Shown: positions 6,591 through 14,178, counted from the first letter of the stretch. The stretch is DNA of 18,302 bases from Oscillospiraceae bacterium (GCA_017415945.1 JAFQDR010000201.1:1-18302); one strand, 5' to 3'. Translations and numbers: made by a program. The notes: a model not told the origin generated them from the letters alone.

Positions 6591-9500
6591 TTAGTTGTAT
6601 GCCTTGTACAGGAAGGTTGCGATTTGTGCGCGGGTGCAGGGCTGGCTGGAACCGAACTTGTCTGCGGTTACGCCGCTTGCAACCTCGTTTTCCAATGCCC
6701 ACAGCACCGCGTCATAGAAGTAATTTGCTTCCGTTACGTCGGTGAAGGGGTTATCCGTGCGCTCGACGGCGGGGCTGTTCACTGCTTTGTACAGCAGTGC
6801 AACCACCTGCGCTCTGGAGCAGGGAATATTGGGGGAGAAGGTGGTGGCGGTGGTGCCGCTGGTGATGTCGTTTTCCACTGCCCAGATGACGGGCTTGTAG
6901 AACCAGTCGCTTTCCTTTACGTCAGAGAAGGGACTCTTGGAGGTGGGCTCGGGCTTGCCGTTTGCTGCCCACAGGAAGGTCACGATCTGCGCGCGGGTGC
7001 AGGTCTTATCGGGGGAGAAGGTGTTCTCGCTTGTACCGCTTGTGATACCCTCCTTGACTGCCCAGCGGACGGGCTCATAGAACCAGTCCTCGGTGCTGAT
7101 GTCGGTGAAGGGCGTATCACCTGCCGCGGGAGGCGTGGGAGTGACTTCGGGAGTGCCTTCCACATGTCCGCAGCGTGTGCAGCTGCCGTTCTTGTAGTTG
7201 TGACCCAGGGCGGGCTTGACCCTGCCCTCCTGCAGTACATGTCCGCAGCCCTTGCCGCAGATGATCTTGCCGGTGAAACCATCCTCGGTGCAGGTAGCTT
7301 CCTTGGGCGCTACGAAGAACAGAGTGTGCTTGCAGGTTTCGGGATCAAGATCGGGGTTGGGAGAGGGAGTTGCGGGAGGTGTGTTGGGCTTGACAGTGGG
7401 AGTGGGTGCGGGGGTCACTTCGGGCTTTTCGGTGGGACGAGGCTGATTGCCGAAGGTCATGGCAGCAGAGGTCAGCACTTCGTTGCCTTCTTCCAGCTTG
7501 ACGTTGGCTTTCCAGTCAGCCTCGGTGCCGTTAAAGTGGACGTTCTTCAACTGACCGCAGTAGCGGAATGCATTGTATTCCACAGTGGTCAGCGTTGCGG
7601 GCAAGGTGAGCTTCTTCAGAGGATCCTCAGCGAATGCTCTCGTGCCAATGGTGGTTACACCTTCGGGGATCACGATCTCATTCAGCTTGCCGCATTCACC
7701 GAAAGCGTCCTCACCGATGGTTTCGAGGCCCTCGGAGAGTGTGACCTCTACCAGATTGCCACAGCTATAGAACGCATCGGGGCCGATGGTCTTCACGGTA
7801 CCTGCGATGGTTACGGTTTTCAGACTGTCGTGCTGGTTAAACAGCCCGCCGATGGAGGTGATGCCTTCTTCAATCACAGCGTGTTCGATATTGCTGGAGG
7901 AGACCATGGAGGACACGACACCCTGCCAAGTATCATTGACGGCTGCGCCTGTGCCGCTGATGGTCATGGTCTTGGTTTCGTTGTTATAGTTCCAAGTGGA
8001 GTTATCTCCGCAGGGGCCGCTGGAGCCGTAGGGAGTTCTCAGATACTTGGAATTGTAGTACATATCCGCACCATCGATTCTATTGTGGTCGCCGATTTCA
8101 ATAGTGAACCACTGATCCTTGGTGCCGCGGAAGTGTACCTGACTCATGGTAGAAATGGTGCCGAAGGCGGAGCCGAGGTTAGAGTAGCATTCCAGTGCTC
8201 TCGTTTCAATTTCCTTCAGGCTTTCGGGCAGGGAGATCCAGCCGATAGGAGTGCCAAGGAGCAGCCCTGCGGGGAGAACAGTGATGCCGTCGGGAATGAC
8301 AATGGTGCCAAACTTCATGTCTGCGAAGGCTACAGCACCCAGCTTGGTGATGCCTTCTTCGATCCACACATAGGCAATCTGATCACGGTATGCGTGCCAA
8401 GGTGCCATTTCGCCTTCGTACAGATCGTAGTCGTACATAGCACCTGTGCCGCTGATGGTCAGGATGCCCTTTTCTTCGTTCAGTACCCAAGTCAGGTTGT
8501 CACCGCACTTGCCATTGGGACCCTGAGGGGTGGGAGTGGGTGTCACCTCGGGAGTGGGTGCTGGGGTGACTTCGGGAGTGGGTTCCACAGTGGGAGTAGG
8601 TGCTGCGGTAGGCGCGGGGGTGGTTACGGGTGCATCGGGCAGACCGCTTGCATTGTAGTGAATGGTGGCGTTCAGAAGATAATCATTTCCTTCGTTGACA
8701 ATGATGTCCTTCCAGTCTGCTTCGTTTCCGCCGTAGTAAACATCGGTCAGACCTTTGCAGGCGTTAAATTCACTGGAGGTGATTTCAACGATGCTCTTGG
8801 GAAGGTAAACTGCCTTCAGACCGGTACAGTCGGATATGAAATTTACTTCTTCGATGCCTTCAGGCAGAGCGAGCTGCAGCAGTGCATCACAATTGTTGAA
8901 TGCGGCATCACCGATTTCGGTCACGCCGGAAGGAATTTTCAGTGCGGGCAGAGCGGTACAATCATAGAATGCACGATAACGGATTCTTTCGAGGGAGTTG
9001 GGCAAGTTAATGGCAGTCAGCTTTTTACAGTTCGAAAAAGCGTTGCCGCCGATTTCAGTTACCCCTTCGGGAAGAACGACTTTAGTCAGTTCAGAACAAT
9101 CTGTAAACAGATAAGTTTCCAGGATGGTAACTTTTGCGGGAATTGTGACTTCGGTCAGCAGTTCACATCCGAAAAATGCCTGTGCACCGATTTGGCTGAC
9201 GGATTCGGGGATGTCGATGGTACTCAGACGAACGCAGTCCATGAATACAGAACCACCAATGGATTCCAGACTTTCGGGGAGAGAAATTTTGGTCAGGTTC
9301 TGGAAATTGCGGAATGCGCAGGTGCCAATATGGGTGATGCCATTTTGGATGACAATGGTCTTAGTTTTGCCGCGATAGGAATACCAAGGGGTATTTTCCG
9401 CGGAACCCCAATTTTCTGTCTCGCCCTCGCCGTAAATGGTCAGGGTGCCGGTGGATTCGTCGAAGCTCCACTTTGCGTTTTCGCCGCATTCACCGCCGGG

Positions 9501-10709
9501 CAGGTCGGGCTTCACGGTAGGTGCCACGGTAGGAGTAGGTGCCACGGTAGGAGTAGGTGCCACGGTGGGAGTGGGCGCAGCGGTAGGTGCGGGAGTTACA
9601 ACGGGAGTAGGTGCTGCGGTGGGTGCGGGGGTGGTGACCACGATGTCCTCGGGCAGGCCGCTGCAGTTATAGTGGAAGTTGGCGTTCAGCAGCTCGTCAT
9701 TGCTTTCGCCCACGGTGATTGCCTTCCATTCCAGCTTGCTGCCGCCGTAGTATACGTCGGTCAGAGATTCACAGCCCGCAAAGGCATTCTTGCTGATTTC
9801 CGTAACGCTCTTGGGCAGATAAACAGCCTTCAGATCCGCGCACCGGGAGAAGAAGCCGTCTACAAGCTTCACATCCTCCAGCACGGATGCGTATTCCAGA
9901 CCGCTGCGGGCAAATGCGCTGCGGCCCACGACGATGCCCTCGGGGAGCACAATTGCGGTCAGTGCGGTGCAGCCGCTGAAGGCTTCGCTGTCGATTTGGG
10001 TCATGCCCTCGGGGAGGGTGATGGCGGACAGGGAAGCGCAGTCGGTAAAGGCAAAGGTGCCCAGCTTGGTAATGCCGTCATGCAGAACCGCTTCCTTCAG
10101 AGAGGAGCAGTATGCAAATGCTGCGGAGGGCACGGCGGTGATGCCTGCGGGCAGGGTCACCTCGGTCAGGGCAGTGCAGTAGGAAAAGGCGCTGATGCCG
10201 ATTTTGGTGATGCTGTCGGGCAGGTCAATGCCTGCAAGCTTGGTGCAGCCGTAAAATGCGTTCTTGCCGATGCTTGTGGGGGCTGCGGGCATGGTGACGG
10301 TGGTCACATTTGCCAGACCGTCAAAGGCGTGGTTGCCGATGGTGGTGATGGCTTCGTCCATGACCACGGACTTGACCTTGCCCCGGTAGCTGTACCAAGG
10401 TGCGCCGTTGGCAGCGTAATCCGCCATGGCACCGCTGCCGCTGAGGGTCAGTGCCCCTGTGGACAGAGACAGGTGCCAGCTGATATTCTCGCCGCAGGTA
10501 CCGGTGGGATCCCCGGGGACGGGGGTGGCCACCAGCTCGGGCAGCTTGCCGATATCCTCGATGATGTCTCCAAGGTTATCGTTGTTGATGCCGGGGATCT
10601 CGGTGATGTCCTCCAGTGTGGGGGCGGCCAGTGCGGTCACGGGCATCAGGCTCAGGATCATGGTAAGGCAAAGCAAAAGAGTGATGAGTTTGCCGAATGT
10701 TCGCTTCAT
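6591..10709 (-). CDS. Secreted BspA-like leucine-rich-repeat surface protein with three SLH domains
   Basis: Surface protein of 1372 residues. A Sec signal peptide (1-28, cut near TALA-AP) precedes four modules starting at CGENISW (72), CGENAKW (408), CGDNLTW (735) and CGDNSTW (900). Each has a beta-rich leader (GxLTISGxGxM, WYSYR or similar) followed by LRR_5/BspA repeats with the pattern ITxIGxxAFxxCxxLTxVxLP; modules 1 and 2 are long, 3 and 4 shorter. Modules are joined by Pro/Thr linkers (about 356-405, 693-732, 1090-1122). A Cys-rich segment (1126-1183) with GHNYKNGSCTRCGH follows. Three SLH domains (about 1198-1245, 1260-1310, 1320-1370) end in TRAQIVTFLW-type motifs and should anchor the protein to a cell-wall polymer. 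The start ATG at 10709 has AGAGG 8 nt upstream. BspA-like proteins bind host or bacterial surfaces, but the ligand here is unknown. Confidence 0.93.
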   Translation of the reverse strand: MKRTFGKLITLLLCLTMILSLMPVTALAAPTLEDITEIPGINNDNLGDIIEDIGKLPELVATPVPGDPTGTCGENISWHLSLSTGALTLSGSGAMADYAANGAPWYSYRGKVKSVVMDEAITTIGNHAFDGLANVTTVTMPAAPTSIGKNAFYGCTKLAGIDLPDSITKIGISAFSYCTALTEVTLPAGITAVPSAAFAYCSSLKEAVLHDGITKLGTFAFTDCASLSAITLPEGMTQIDSEAFSGCTALTAIVLPEGIVVGRSAFARSGLEYASVLEDVKLVDGFFSRCADLKAVYLPKSVTEISKNAFAGCESLTDVYYGGSKLEWKAITVGESNDELLNANFHYNCSGLPEDIVVTTPAPTAAPTPVVTPAPTAAPTPTVAPTPTVAPTPTVAPTVKPDLPGGECGENAKWSFDESTGTLTIYGEGETENWGSAENTPWYSYRGKTKTIVIQNGITHIGTCAFRNFQNLTKISLPESLESIGGSVFMDCVRLSTIDIPESVSQIGAQAFFGCELLTEVTIPAKVTILETYLFTDCSELTKVVLPEGVTEIGGNAFSNCKKLTAINLPNSLERIRYRAFYDCTALPALKIPSGVTEIGDAAFNNCDALLQLALPEGIEEVNFISDCTGLKAVYLPKSIVEITSSEFNACKGLTDVYYGGNEADWKDIIVNEGNDYLLNATIHYNASGLPDAPVTTPAPTAAPTPTVEPTPEVTPAPTPEVTPTPTPQGPNGKCGDNLTWVLNEEKGILTISGTGAMYDYDLYEGEMAPWHAYRDQIAYVWIEEGITKLGAVAFADMKFGTIVIPDGITVLPAGLLLGTPIGWISLPESLKEIETRALECYSNLGSAFGTISTMSQVHFRGTKDQWFTIEIGDHNRIDGADMYYNSKYLRTPYGSSGPCGDNSTWNYNNETKTMTISGTGAAVNDTWQGVVSSMVSSSNIEHAVIEEGITSIGGLFNQHDSLKTVTIAGTVKTIGPDAFYSCGNLVEVTLSEGLETIGEDAFGECGKLNEIVIPEGVTTIGTRAFAEDPLKKLTLPATLTTVEYNAFRYCGQLKNVHFNGTEADWKANVKLEEGNEVLTSAAMTFGNQPRPTEKPEVTPAPTPTVKPNTPPATPSPNPDLDPETCKHTLFFVAPKEATCTEDGFTGKIICGKGCGHVLQEGRVKPALGHNYKNGSCTRCGHVEGTPEVTPTPPAAGDTPFTDISTEDWFYEPVRWAVKEGITSGTSENTFSPDKTCTRAQIVTFLWAANGKPEPTSKSPFSDVKESDWFYKPVIWAVENDITSGTTATTFSPNIPCSRAQVVALLYKAVNSPAVERTDNPFTDVTEANYFYDAVLWALENEVASGVTADKFGSSQPCTRAQIATFLYKAYN
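7330..7440 (-). repeat. Third Pro/Thr linker coding repeat of the surface protein
   Basis: Short, imperfect GGGAGTGGGTG-type repeats that encode the PTP-rich linker between LRR module 4 and the Cys-rich region. It is less regular than the linker at 9513-9640. Confidence 0.5.
8523..8640 (-). repeat. Second Pro/Thr linker coding repeat of the surface protein
   Basis: Imperfect repeats of GTGGGAGTGGGTG type, coding for PTP- and APTPEV-rich linker sequence between LRR modules 2 and 3. Confidence 0.55.
9513..9640 (-). repeat. In-frame 18-bp tandem repeats in the first linker
   Basis: The unit GGTGCCACGGTAGGAGTA occurs at 9520-9537 and 9538-9555, with a third copy at 9556-9573 that has two changes; degenerate copies continue to about 9640. 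On the coding strand it gives TPTVAP six-residue repeats. The period is a multiple of three, so copy-number changes keep the frame. Confidence 0.85.
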
Positions 10710-10833
10710 AGATCTTACCTCTTTCAGAGTATATTATCTCATAATGATAGATGTTGACATTATAATAAAAGTTACAGAAATTTACAAGTCCTTTTTCAAA
10801 AATTACAAAAATTCGGCAAAACGATGAAGAAAT

Positions 10834-10869
10834 GAAAAATACCCCACAAAAGACCGTGCTTTTGTGGGG
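10834..10869 (-). terminator. Terminator of the membrane lipoprotein gene
   Basis: CCCCACAAAAG (10842-10852) and CTTTTGTGGGG (10859-10869) form a perfect 11-bp stem with a 6-nt loop. On the minus strand it is followed by TATTTTTC. It lies 13 bp past the stop at 10883 and before the promoter region of the surface protein. Confidence 0.9.
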
Positions 10870-10882
10870 GGTGGGGTGGGTT

Positions 10883-11752
10883 TTATTCGATTGGCGGTTC
10901 ATTTTCCGCAGTTTCATGTTCTGCGGGCTCTTCTGTAAGATTTTCTTCTGCGGGGGCTTCCGTGCTGGGTTCCGCGGCTGCCGCAAGCAGACGGCTGCGT
11001 CTGATGAGATAAACGACGGCACCCAACGGAACCACCAGCTGCAGCTGGAAGGCGCTTGTGGCGGTGAGCTTCAGATGGCTGTACAGCATGGGGTAAACGC
11101 CGATGTTGAAATGGGCGGAGAGGTGTCCGTTTTGATAGGTCACCGTGAAAATAAAGGCACCCAAGGCAATGAACAGCAGCCACAGCCATTTGCGCTTTAT
11201 GGACTGTCTGCAGCAGTCAATAAAGATGACCACGGTGAATACAAGCACCGCAGCGGACAGCACCAGCAATGCCCACTGCAGGGCATTGGAGCCTGCCAGT
11301 GTGGTCAATGTGCCCGTGTGAGGCAGGGCATCGGCTGCCTCAAGGTCCTTGTAGGAGGTGATGTTGAAGTGCACCAGACCGTCATAGTCATCGTTCATGA
11401 CGCCCAATACATAATAGTCTTCGGCGTTGGTAGTCATCTCAAAATTGATCTGATATTGGGTTATGCCGTTCTTGGTCACAACATGCCAGCCAACCTGCTT
11501 CAGGGTGTAGGTCTCCACACCCTCTAAATAGGGGATCACGTTATCATAGAAGTCTTGCAGTGCGGCGTCGTCGATTTCGTCCGTGGGGATCATGGCGCGG
11601 ATGGCGTCTTTGTCTCCTGCCAGAATGGCATCGATCATGTCTTCGCAGTGGGCCTTGATCTCGTCGCCCTTTTCCGTTTGCACTTCGGTGCATGCACACA
11701 AGCTCAGACACAGCAGAAGAACCATACAGATGATCGTCATTCGTTTTTTCAC
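10883..11752 (-). CDS. Predicted membrane lipoprotein of unknown function
   Basis: I do not recognise this 289-residue protein. Its N-terminus (MKKRMTIICMVLLLCLSLCAC) is a lipoprotein signal peptide, with a lipobox-like LCAC and Cys21 as the probable lipidated residue. Residues 30-155 form a soluble outside domain with an acidic helix (GDEIKAHCEDMIDAILAGDKDAIRAMI) that recalls small DUF4878/DUF3887-type domains; this is a weak similarity. Then come three hydrophobic helices (about 159-182, 190-208, 231-252) and an acidic, Pro-rich C-terminal tail of about 35 residues. The start is GTG at 11752: a perfect AAGGAGGTG lies 5 nt upstream, whereas the next ATG (11740) is too far away. A near-consensus promoter and a clear terminator make it a single-gene unit directly upstream of the surface-protein gene on the same strand. 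Confidence 0.8.
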   Translation of the reverse strand: MKKRMTIICMVLLLCLSLCACTEVQTEKGDEIKAHCEDMIDAILAGDKDAIRAMIPTDEIDDAALQDFYDNVIPYLEGVETYTLKQVGWHVVTKNGITQYQINFEMTTNAEDYYVLGVMNDDYDGLVHFNITSYKDLEAADALPHTGTLTTLAGSNALQWALLVLSAAVLVFTVVIFIDCCRQSIKRKWLWLLFIALGAFIFTVTYQNGHLSAHFNIGVYPMLYSHLKLTATSAFQLQLVVPLGAVVYLIRRSRLLAAAAEPSTEAPAEENLTEEPAEHETAENEPPIE

Positions 11753-11784
11753 AGCAACACCTCCTTAATCATGGTTTCGAGAAT

Positions 11785-11813
11785 ATTATAGCAGAGGATG
11801 AGGAGGAAAACAA
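11785..11813 (-). promoter_or_regulatory. Sigma-A promoter of the membrane lipoprotein gene
   Basis: On the minus strand TTGTTT (11808-11813) and perfect TATAAT (11785-11790) are 17 bp apart. The GTG start lies 33 bp further on, behind an AAGGAGGTG ribosome binding site. Confidence 0.75.
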
Positions 11814-11845
11814 GTGTATACGATTGGCACACGGGTTTGACGTTT

Positions 11846-11898
11846 GTAGGGGGCGGCACCCTCGACGACCCTGCTTCGGTGCAGAGCGTGGCTCCCAC
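11846..11898. repeat. GTAGGG-type palindromic repeat, divergent copy
   Basis: Begins GTAGGGGGCGGCACC with CTCGACGACC and an internal palindrome (CTGCTTCGGTGCAG), and ends GGCTCCCAC. It has the layout of class A but little identity beyond the ends. Confidence 0.5.
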
Positions 11899-11902
11899 AA
11901 AG

Positions 11903-11929
11903 CAAAAAGACCAATCCATTCGGATTGGT
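11903..11929 (-). terminator. Terminator-like hairpin downstream of the tRNA region
   Basis: ACCAATCC (11910-11917) and GGATTGGT (11922-11929) form a perfect 8-bp stem with a 4-nt loop, followed on the minus strand by CTTTTTGC. No coding gene lies just upstream on this strand. It may be a back-up stop for the tRNA transcript or the end of an unannotated RNA. Confidence 0.6.
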
Positions 11930-11972
11930 AACATAACGCCCCTATCGTACTGCGTTTTCCTCCCCAATAAAT

Positions 11973-12138
11973 CACCACACATCCCAACGAAGTGGATGTG
12001 TGGTGAAAAGGACGAGCAATGAAGTGAGCGCCCTCCGCTTGTTTACAAGCGGATAGCGATACGGAATTCGCGAGGACGCGGCTGCGGGGATTCGAACACA
12101 CCGACCACTGCGTGGCCGGCAGTCTCAATCATCCGTTT
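11973..12138. repeat. Hairpin cluster between tRNA unit and lipoprotein gene
   Basis: No gene is visible. Perfect inverted repeats are present: CACCACACATCC (11973-11984) with 11994-12005, loop 9 nt; and TCCGCTTG (12034-12041) with 12046-12053, loop TTTA. Further on, a tRNA-like T-loop (TTCGAAT, read on the minus strand near 12090) and an arm ACTGC/GCAGT enclosing 7 nt (about 12107-12123) are seen, but no full cloverleaf can be built. Confidence 0.5.
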
Positions 12139-12141
12139 CCA

Positions 12142-12183
12142 CCAAAACGAAAACCGACCCAAACGGGTCGGGTTTCGTTTTGG
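12142..12183 (-). terminator. Terminator of the tRNA-Thr/tRNA-Tyr unit
   Basis: The arms 12142-12160 and 12165-12183 pair over 19 bp with one mismatch and an AAAC/GTTT loop. The minus-strand descending arm is T-rich (GGTTTTCGTTTTGG). The base of the stem includes the encoded CCA of tRNA-Tyr. Confidence 0.75.
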
Positions 12184-12265
12184 TGGGAGCGGGTGGATTC
12201 GAACCACCGAAGGCATCGCCAGCAGATTTACAGTCTGTCCCCTTTGGCCACTCGGGAACGCTCCC
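12181..12265 (-). tRNA. tRNA-Tyr (anticodon GUA)
   Basis: Minus-strand cloverleaf of 85 nt with acceptor arms GGGAGCG and CGCTCCC, discriminator A and encoded CCA. The anticodon loop CTGTAAA (GTA) sits in a CAGA/TCTG stem. The long variable arm (CTGGCGATGCCTTCGG region) is expected for bacterial tRNA-Tyr, and the T-loop GGTTCGAATCC is canonical. It lies 19 bp downstream of tRNA-Thr in the same transcript. Confidence 0.96.
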
Positions 12266-12284
12266 ATATGAAGTTGAAATGCTG

Positions 12285-12360
12285 TGGAGCTGGTAGACGG
12301 ACTCGAACCCCCGACCTGCTGATTACAAATCAGCTGCTCTACCAACTGAGCTATACCAGC
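12285..12360 (-). tRNA. tRNA-Thr (anticodon UGU)
   Basis: Minus-strand tRNA of 76 nt including encoded CCA. The acceptor stem is GCTGGTA/TACCAGC, the D-arm TAGCTCAGTTGGTAGAGCA, and the anticodon stem GCTGA/TCAGC with loop TTTGTAA (TGT). The T-loop is TTCGAGT. It is the first gene of the tRNA unit, preceded by a strong promoter. Confidence 0.96.
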
Positions 12361-12376
12361 GTATTCCAGCTCGACT

Positions 12377-12405
12377 ATAATAGCAAATCTTTTCCCACTT
12401 GTCAA
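12377..12405 (-). promoter_or_regulatory. Promoter of the tRNA unit
   Basis: On the minus strand a perfect TTGACA (12400-12405) and TATTAT (12377-12382) are 17 bp apart. The 5' end of tRNA-Thr at 12360 lies 16 bp after the -10. Confidence 0.8.
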
Positions 12406-12423
12406 TCCTTATTTTTTTATTTT

Positions 12424-12460
12424 GTGAGACGGAGGAGACACCCGCAAGGGGCGTCCCTAC
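12424..12460. repeat. Solo half of a GTAGGG-type element
   Basis: Ends in GGGGCGTCCCTAC, with an internal hairpin CACCCGCAAGGGGCG. It looks like the right end of a class A-like element without a partner end nearby. The remaining 12461-12550 holds AT-rich DNA with no gene. Confidence 0.5.
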
Positions 12461-12553
12461 AGCTGCAGCGGGGGATGCTGCTTTTACATTCCACAAAAGA
12501 CGGGAACTTTTTTGCGCTTCTTTTGTCAAAATAAAAGGAATTTACAAAATAAG

Positions 12554-12582
12554 TTGTCTTTTTGTGGCTTCTGTGATAAAAT
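12554..12582 (+). promoter_or_regulatory. Promoter of the GH25 gene
   Basis: TTGTCT (12554-12559) and TAAAAT (12577-12582) are 17 bp apart, 34 bp before the ATG at 12616. Confidence 0.65.
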
Positions 12583-12615
12583 ACTGCATGATTTTATGTT
12601 TGTGAGGTTTTGCGT

Positions 12616-13665
12616 ATGCATTCGAATACATATAAAAGAATCCTGTGCGGCGGTATGGCTGCTTTGATGTTTGCCATGACAGGCTGCACCGCCATCGATA
12701 AGTTCAAGGAATTTGTGGGTGTCGGTCAGCCCGATCCCACCCCCACTCCCAAGCCCCAAATCACTGTGGAATACGGTACCGCCGATCCCGTGACTCTGGA
12801 GCTGCAGGAGGGCGTTCCTGTCAGCACCCTCAAGAAGGGCGACTTCGGTCGTGACGAGCAGGGCCGCATCACCTACTCCGCAGACGGTGCGGAGATTATG
12901 ACCGGTATCGACGTGTCCGAGTATCAGGGCTACCCCGACTGGGAAAAGGTCGCTGCTGACGGTATCGACTTCGCTATGATCCGTCTGGGCTACCGCGGCA
13001 GCAGCGAGGGTATGCTGTACCGTGACCCTATCTTCCGCTACAATCTGGTGAAGGCTCACAATGCGGGCCTGAAGGTTGGCGTGTACTTCTTCTCTCAGGC
13101 TACCGACCGTGCGGAAGCCGTTGCGGAGGCCTATTACCTCCTGTCTATTCTGGAGGAGCACAAGGACAAGATCACCATGCCCGTTGTGTTTGACTGGGAG
13201 GAGACCGGCACTGAGACCTCTCGTACCAAGGGTATGAGCGGCAAGGCTGTTACCCAGTGCGCAAAGTATTTCTGCGAGGTCATCCGTGAAGGCGGCTACA
13301 CTCCCGGTGTGTACTTCAACCGCCACATGGGCTACTACCTGTATGATCTGGCTCAGCTGCCCGACGTGGTGTTCTGGTTCGCAGGGGAAGGGGATTACTC
13401 CGACTTCTACTATGAACACGCACTGTGGCAGTACACCTTCACCGGTAAGGTGGAGGGTATCAACGGCAATGTGGACATTGACCTGTTTGTAAACAACGGC
13501 AATGCCGCCGCTATGAACGGTGCTTCCGTTCCCGAGCAGACCGCTCAGCCCGAAAATACCGATGTGCCTTCTCCCACGCCCGGTGTGGATGTTACTCCCG
13601 CACCCGAAGGGGAAAATGAAACTGCCGCCGACCCCAACATCAGCGGCGAGACTCCCGAAGACTGA
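12616..13665 (+). CDS. GH25-family lysozyme-like lipoprotein
   Basis: Predicted peptidoglycan muramidase anchored to the outside of the membrane; 349 residues. The signal peptide ends in a lipobox-like AMTGC, so Cys24 would be lipidated. A short PTPTPKP spacer and a region of about 45 residues precede the GH25 barrel (about 96-296). GIDVSEYQG gives Asp99, and VVFDWEE gives Asp193 and Glu195, the catalytic acidic pair of the family. GVYFFSQA and the closing NGNVDIDLF strands are also typical. The C-terminal 50 residues form a Pro/Thr/Glu-rich tail. The ATG at 12616 has GTGAGG 8 nt upstream; a TTG two codons earlier is too close to the RBS. It has its own promoter and terminator. Cell-wall remodelling is likely; an export-dependent antibacterial role cannot be excluded. 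Confidence 0.93.
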   Translation: MHSNTYKRILCGGMAALMFAMTGCTAIDKFKEFVGVGQPDPTPTPKPQITVEYGTADPVTLELQEGVPVSTLKKGDFGRDEQGRITYSADGAEIMTGIDVSEYQGYPDWEKVAADGIDFAMIRLGYRGSSEGMLYRDPIFRYNLVKAHNAGLKVGVYFFSQATDRAEAVAEAYYLLSILEEHKDKITMPVVFDWEETGTETSRTKGMSGKAVTQCAKYFCEVIREGGYTPGVYFNRHMGYYLYDLAQLPDVVFWFAGEGDYSDFYYEHALWQYTFTGKVEGINGNVDIDLFVNNGNAAAMNGASVPEQTAQPENTDVPSPTPGVDVTPAPEGENETAADPNISGETPED

Positions 13666-13672
13666 TAACCCC

Positions 13673-13707
13673 AATACCCGATGCAAAAACGCATCGGGTA
13701 TTTTAGA
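13673..13707 (+). terminator. Terminator of the GH25 gene
   Basis: AATACCCGATGC (13673-13684) and GCATCGGGTATT (13691-13702) form a perfect 12-bp stem with a 6-nt loop, then TT. It lies 7 bp after the stop. A near twin lies at 13921-13948. Confidence 0.88.
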
Positions 13708-13708
13708 C

Positions 13709-13914
13709 TGTCAAAAAATGCAGCGCACCGCCTCGGCCCCCTCTGATGAGGGGGCTGTCGAGCTTGCGAGACTGGGGGAGAGATTCCATAAATGGAACTT
13801 ATTTCTAAAGTTTTTGATGTTTTAGCATTGTCTCTCCCTCAGTCATCCGCTCGTTCCTCGCGTCTGACAGCTCCCTCATCAGAGGGAGCCAAGGGAAGAT
13901 CCTATTCTTTGACA
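13709..13914. repeat. MITE-like inverted-repeat element, class B
   Basis: A 206-bp non-coding element. Both ends read TGTCAAA inward, and the arms 13733-13783 and about 13835-13892 are imperfect inverted copies carrying CCCTCTGATGAGGG hairpins and a CTGTC motif, with GGGGGAGAGA or GAGGGAGAGA inside. The centre (13784-13829) is AT-rich and unrelated. It lies directly between two near-identical terminators. No transposase and no clear target duplication are seen. Confidence 0.75.
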
Positions 13915-13920
13915 CGCTCC

Positions 13921-13951
13921 AATCCCCGATGCTTCTGCATCGGGGATTTTT
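13921..13951 (+). terminator. Second copy of the GH25-type terminator
   Basis: AATCCCCGATGC and GCATCGGGGATT form a 12-bp perfect stem with a TTCT loop, then TTT. The sequence differs from the terminator at 13673 by one paired position and by its loop. No gene lies between the two. Confidence 0.75.
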
Positions 13952-14113
13952 ATGAATGATGAAGTGTGACAATATTTGATGGATAGAAAACCGCTTAGTG
14001 TTCAACTATGGAAAAACGGAGCGTCGAGGACGACGCTCCCTACGAGAAGCAGGAAATCGGGGCACATATGCGGACAGACAAGGGAAGGGTTCACAGTCGG
14101 CCCTGTCTTTGGG
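13952..14113. other. Gene-free spacer containing a solo class A repeat arm
   Basis: I see no gene, RNA or promoter in this stretch apart from the repeat arm at 14017-14043, listed separately. Confidence 0.5.
14017..14043 (-). repeat. Solo class A arm (inverted)
   Basis: The 27 bp are the exact reverse complement of 6399-6425 and 18272-18298. Only one arm is present, with the GTAGGG end pointing right, so it is a broken or solo copy. Confidence 0.85.
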
Positions 14114-14141
14114 TTGAATTATGAGAAAATAGTGATATAAT
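14114..14141 (+). promoter_or_regulatory. Promoter of the G3E GTPase operon
   Basis: TTGAAT (14114-14119) and perfect TATAAT (14136-14141) are 16 bp apart, 37 bp before the ATG at 14179. An inverted repeat AATTAT/ATAATT (14117-14122 and 14137-14142) spans both elements and might be an operator; it does not match the Zur box known from Bacillus. Confidence 0.65.
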
Positions 14142-14178
14142 TAAATGTTAGAATACTACCAAAGAAAGGAACTTTCTT

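Noticed and set aside
6456..10757. A 1433-codon open frame on the plus strand
   Set aside because: It is the antisense shadow of the LRR/SLH gene, made open by the repeated codon pattern of that protein. It has no RBS, and its translation is low-complexity without family features.
12075..12140. A third tRNA on the minus strand
   Set aside because: A 7-nt loop and a TTCGAAT motif are present, but U33 is missing, the T-stem does not pair and no acceptor stem can be closed. It is kept only as a possible remnant.
12112..12534. Plus-strand frame with RRTRTPDLLITNQLLYQLSYTS-like sequence
   Set aside because: This is the well-known false protein obtained by translating the antisense of tRNA-Thr and tRNA-Tyr.
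14114..14178. Zur operator ahead of the GTPase operon
   Set aside because: I looked for a TCGTAAT-type palindrome as known from Bacillus and found none. Only a general AT-rich inverted repeat is present.
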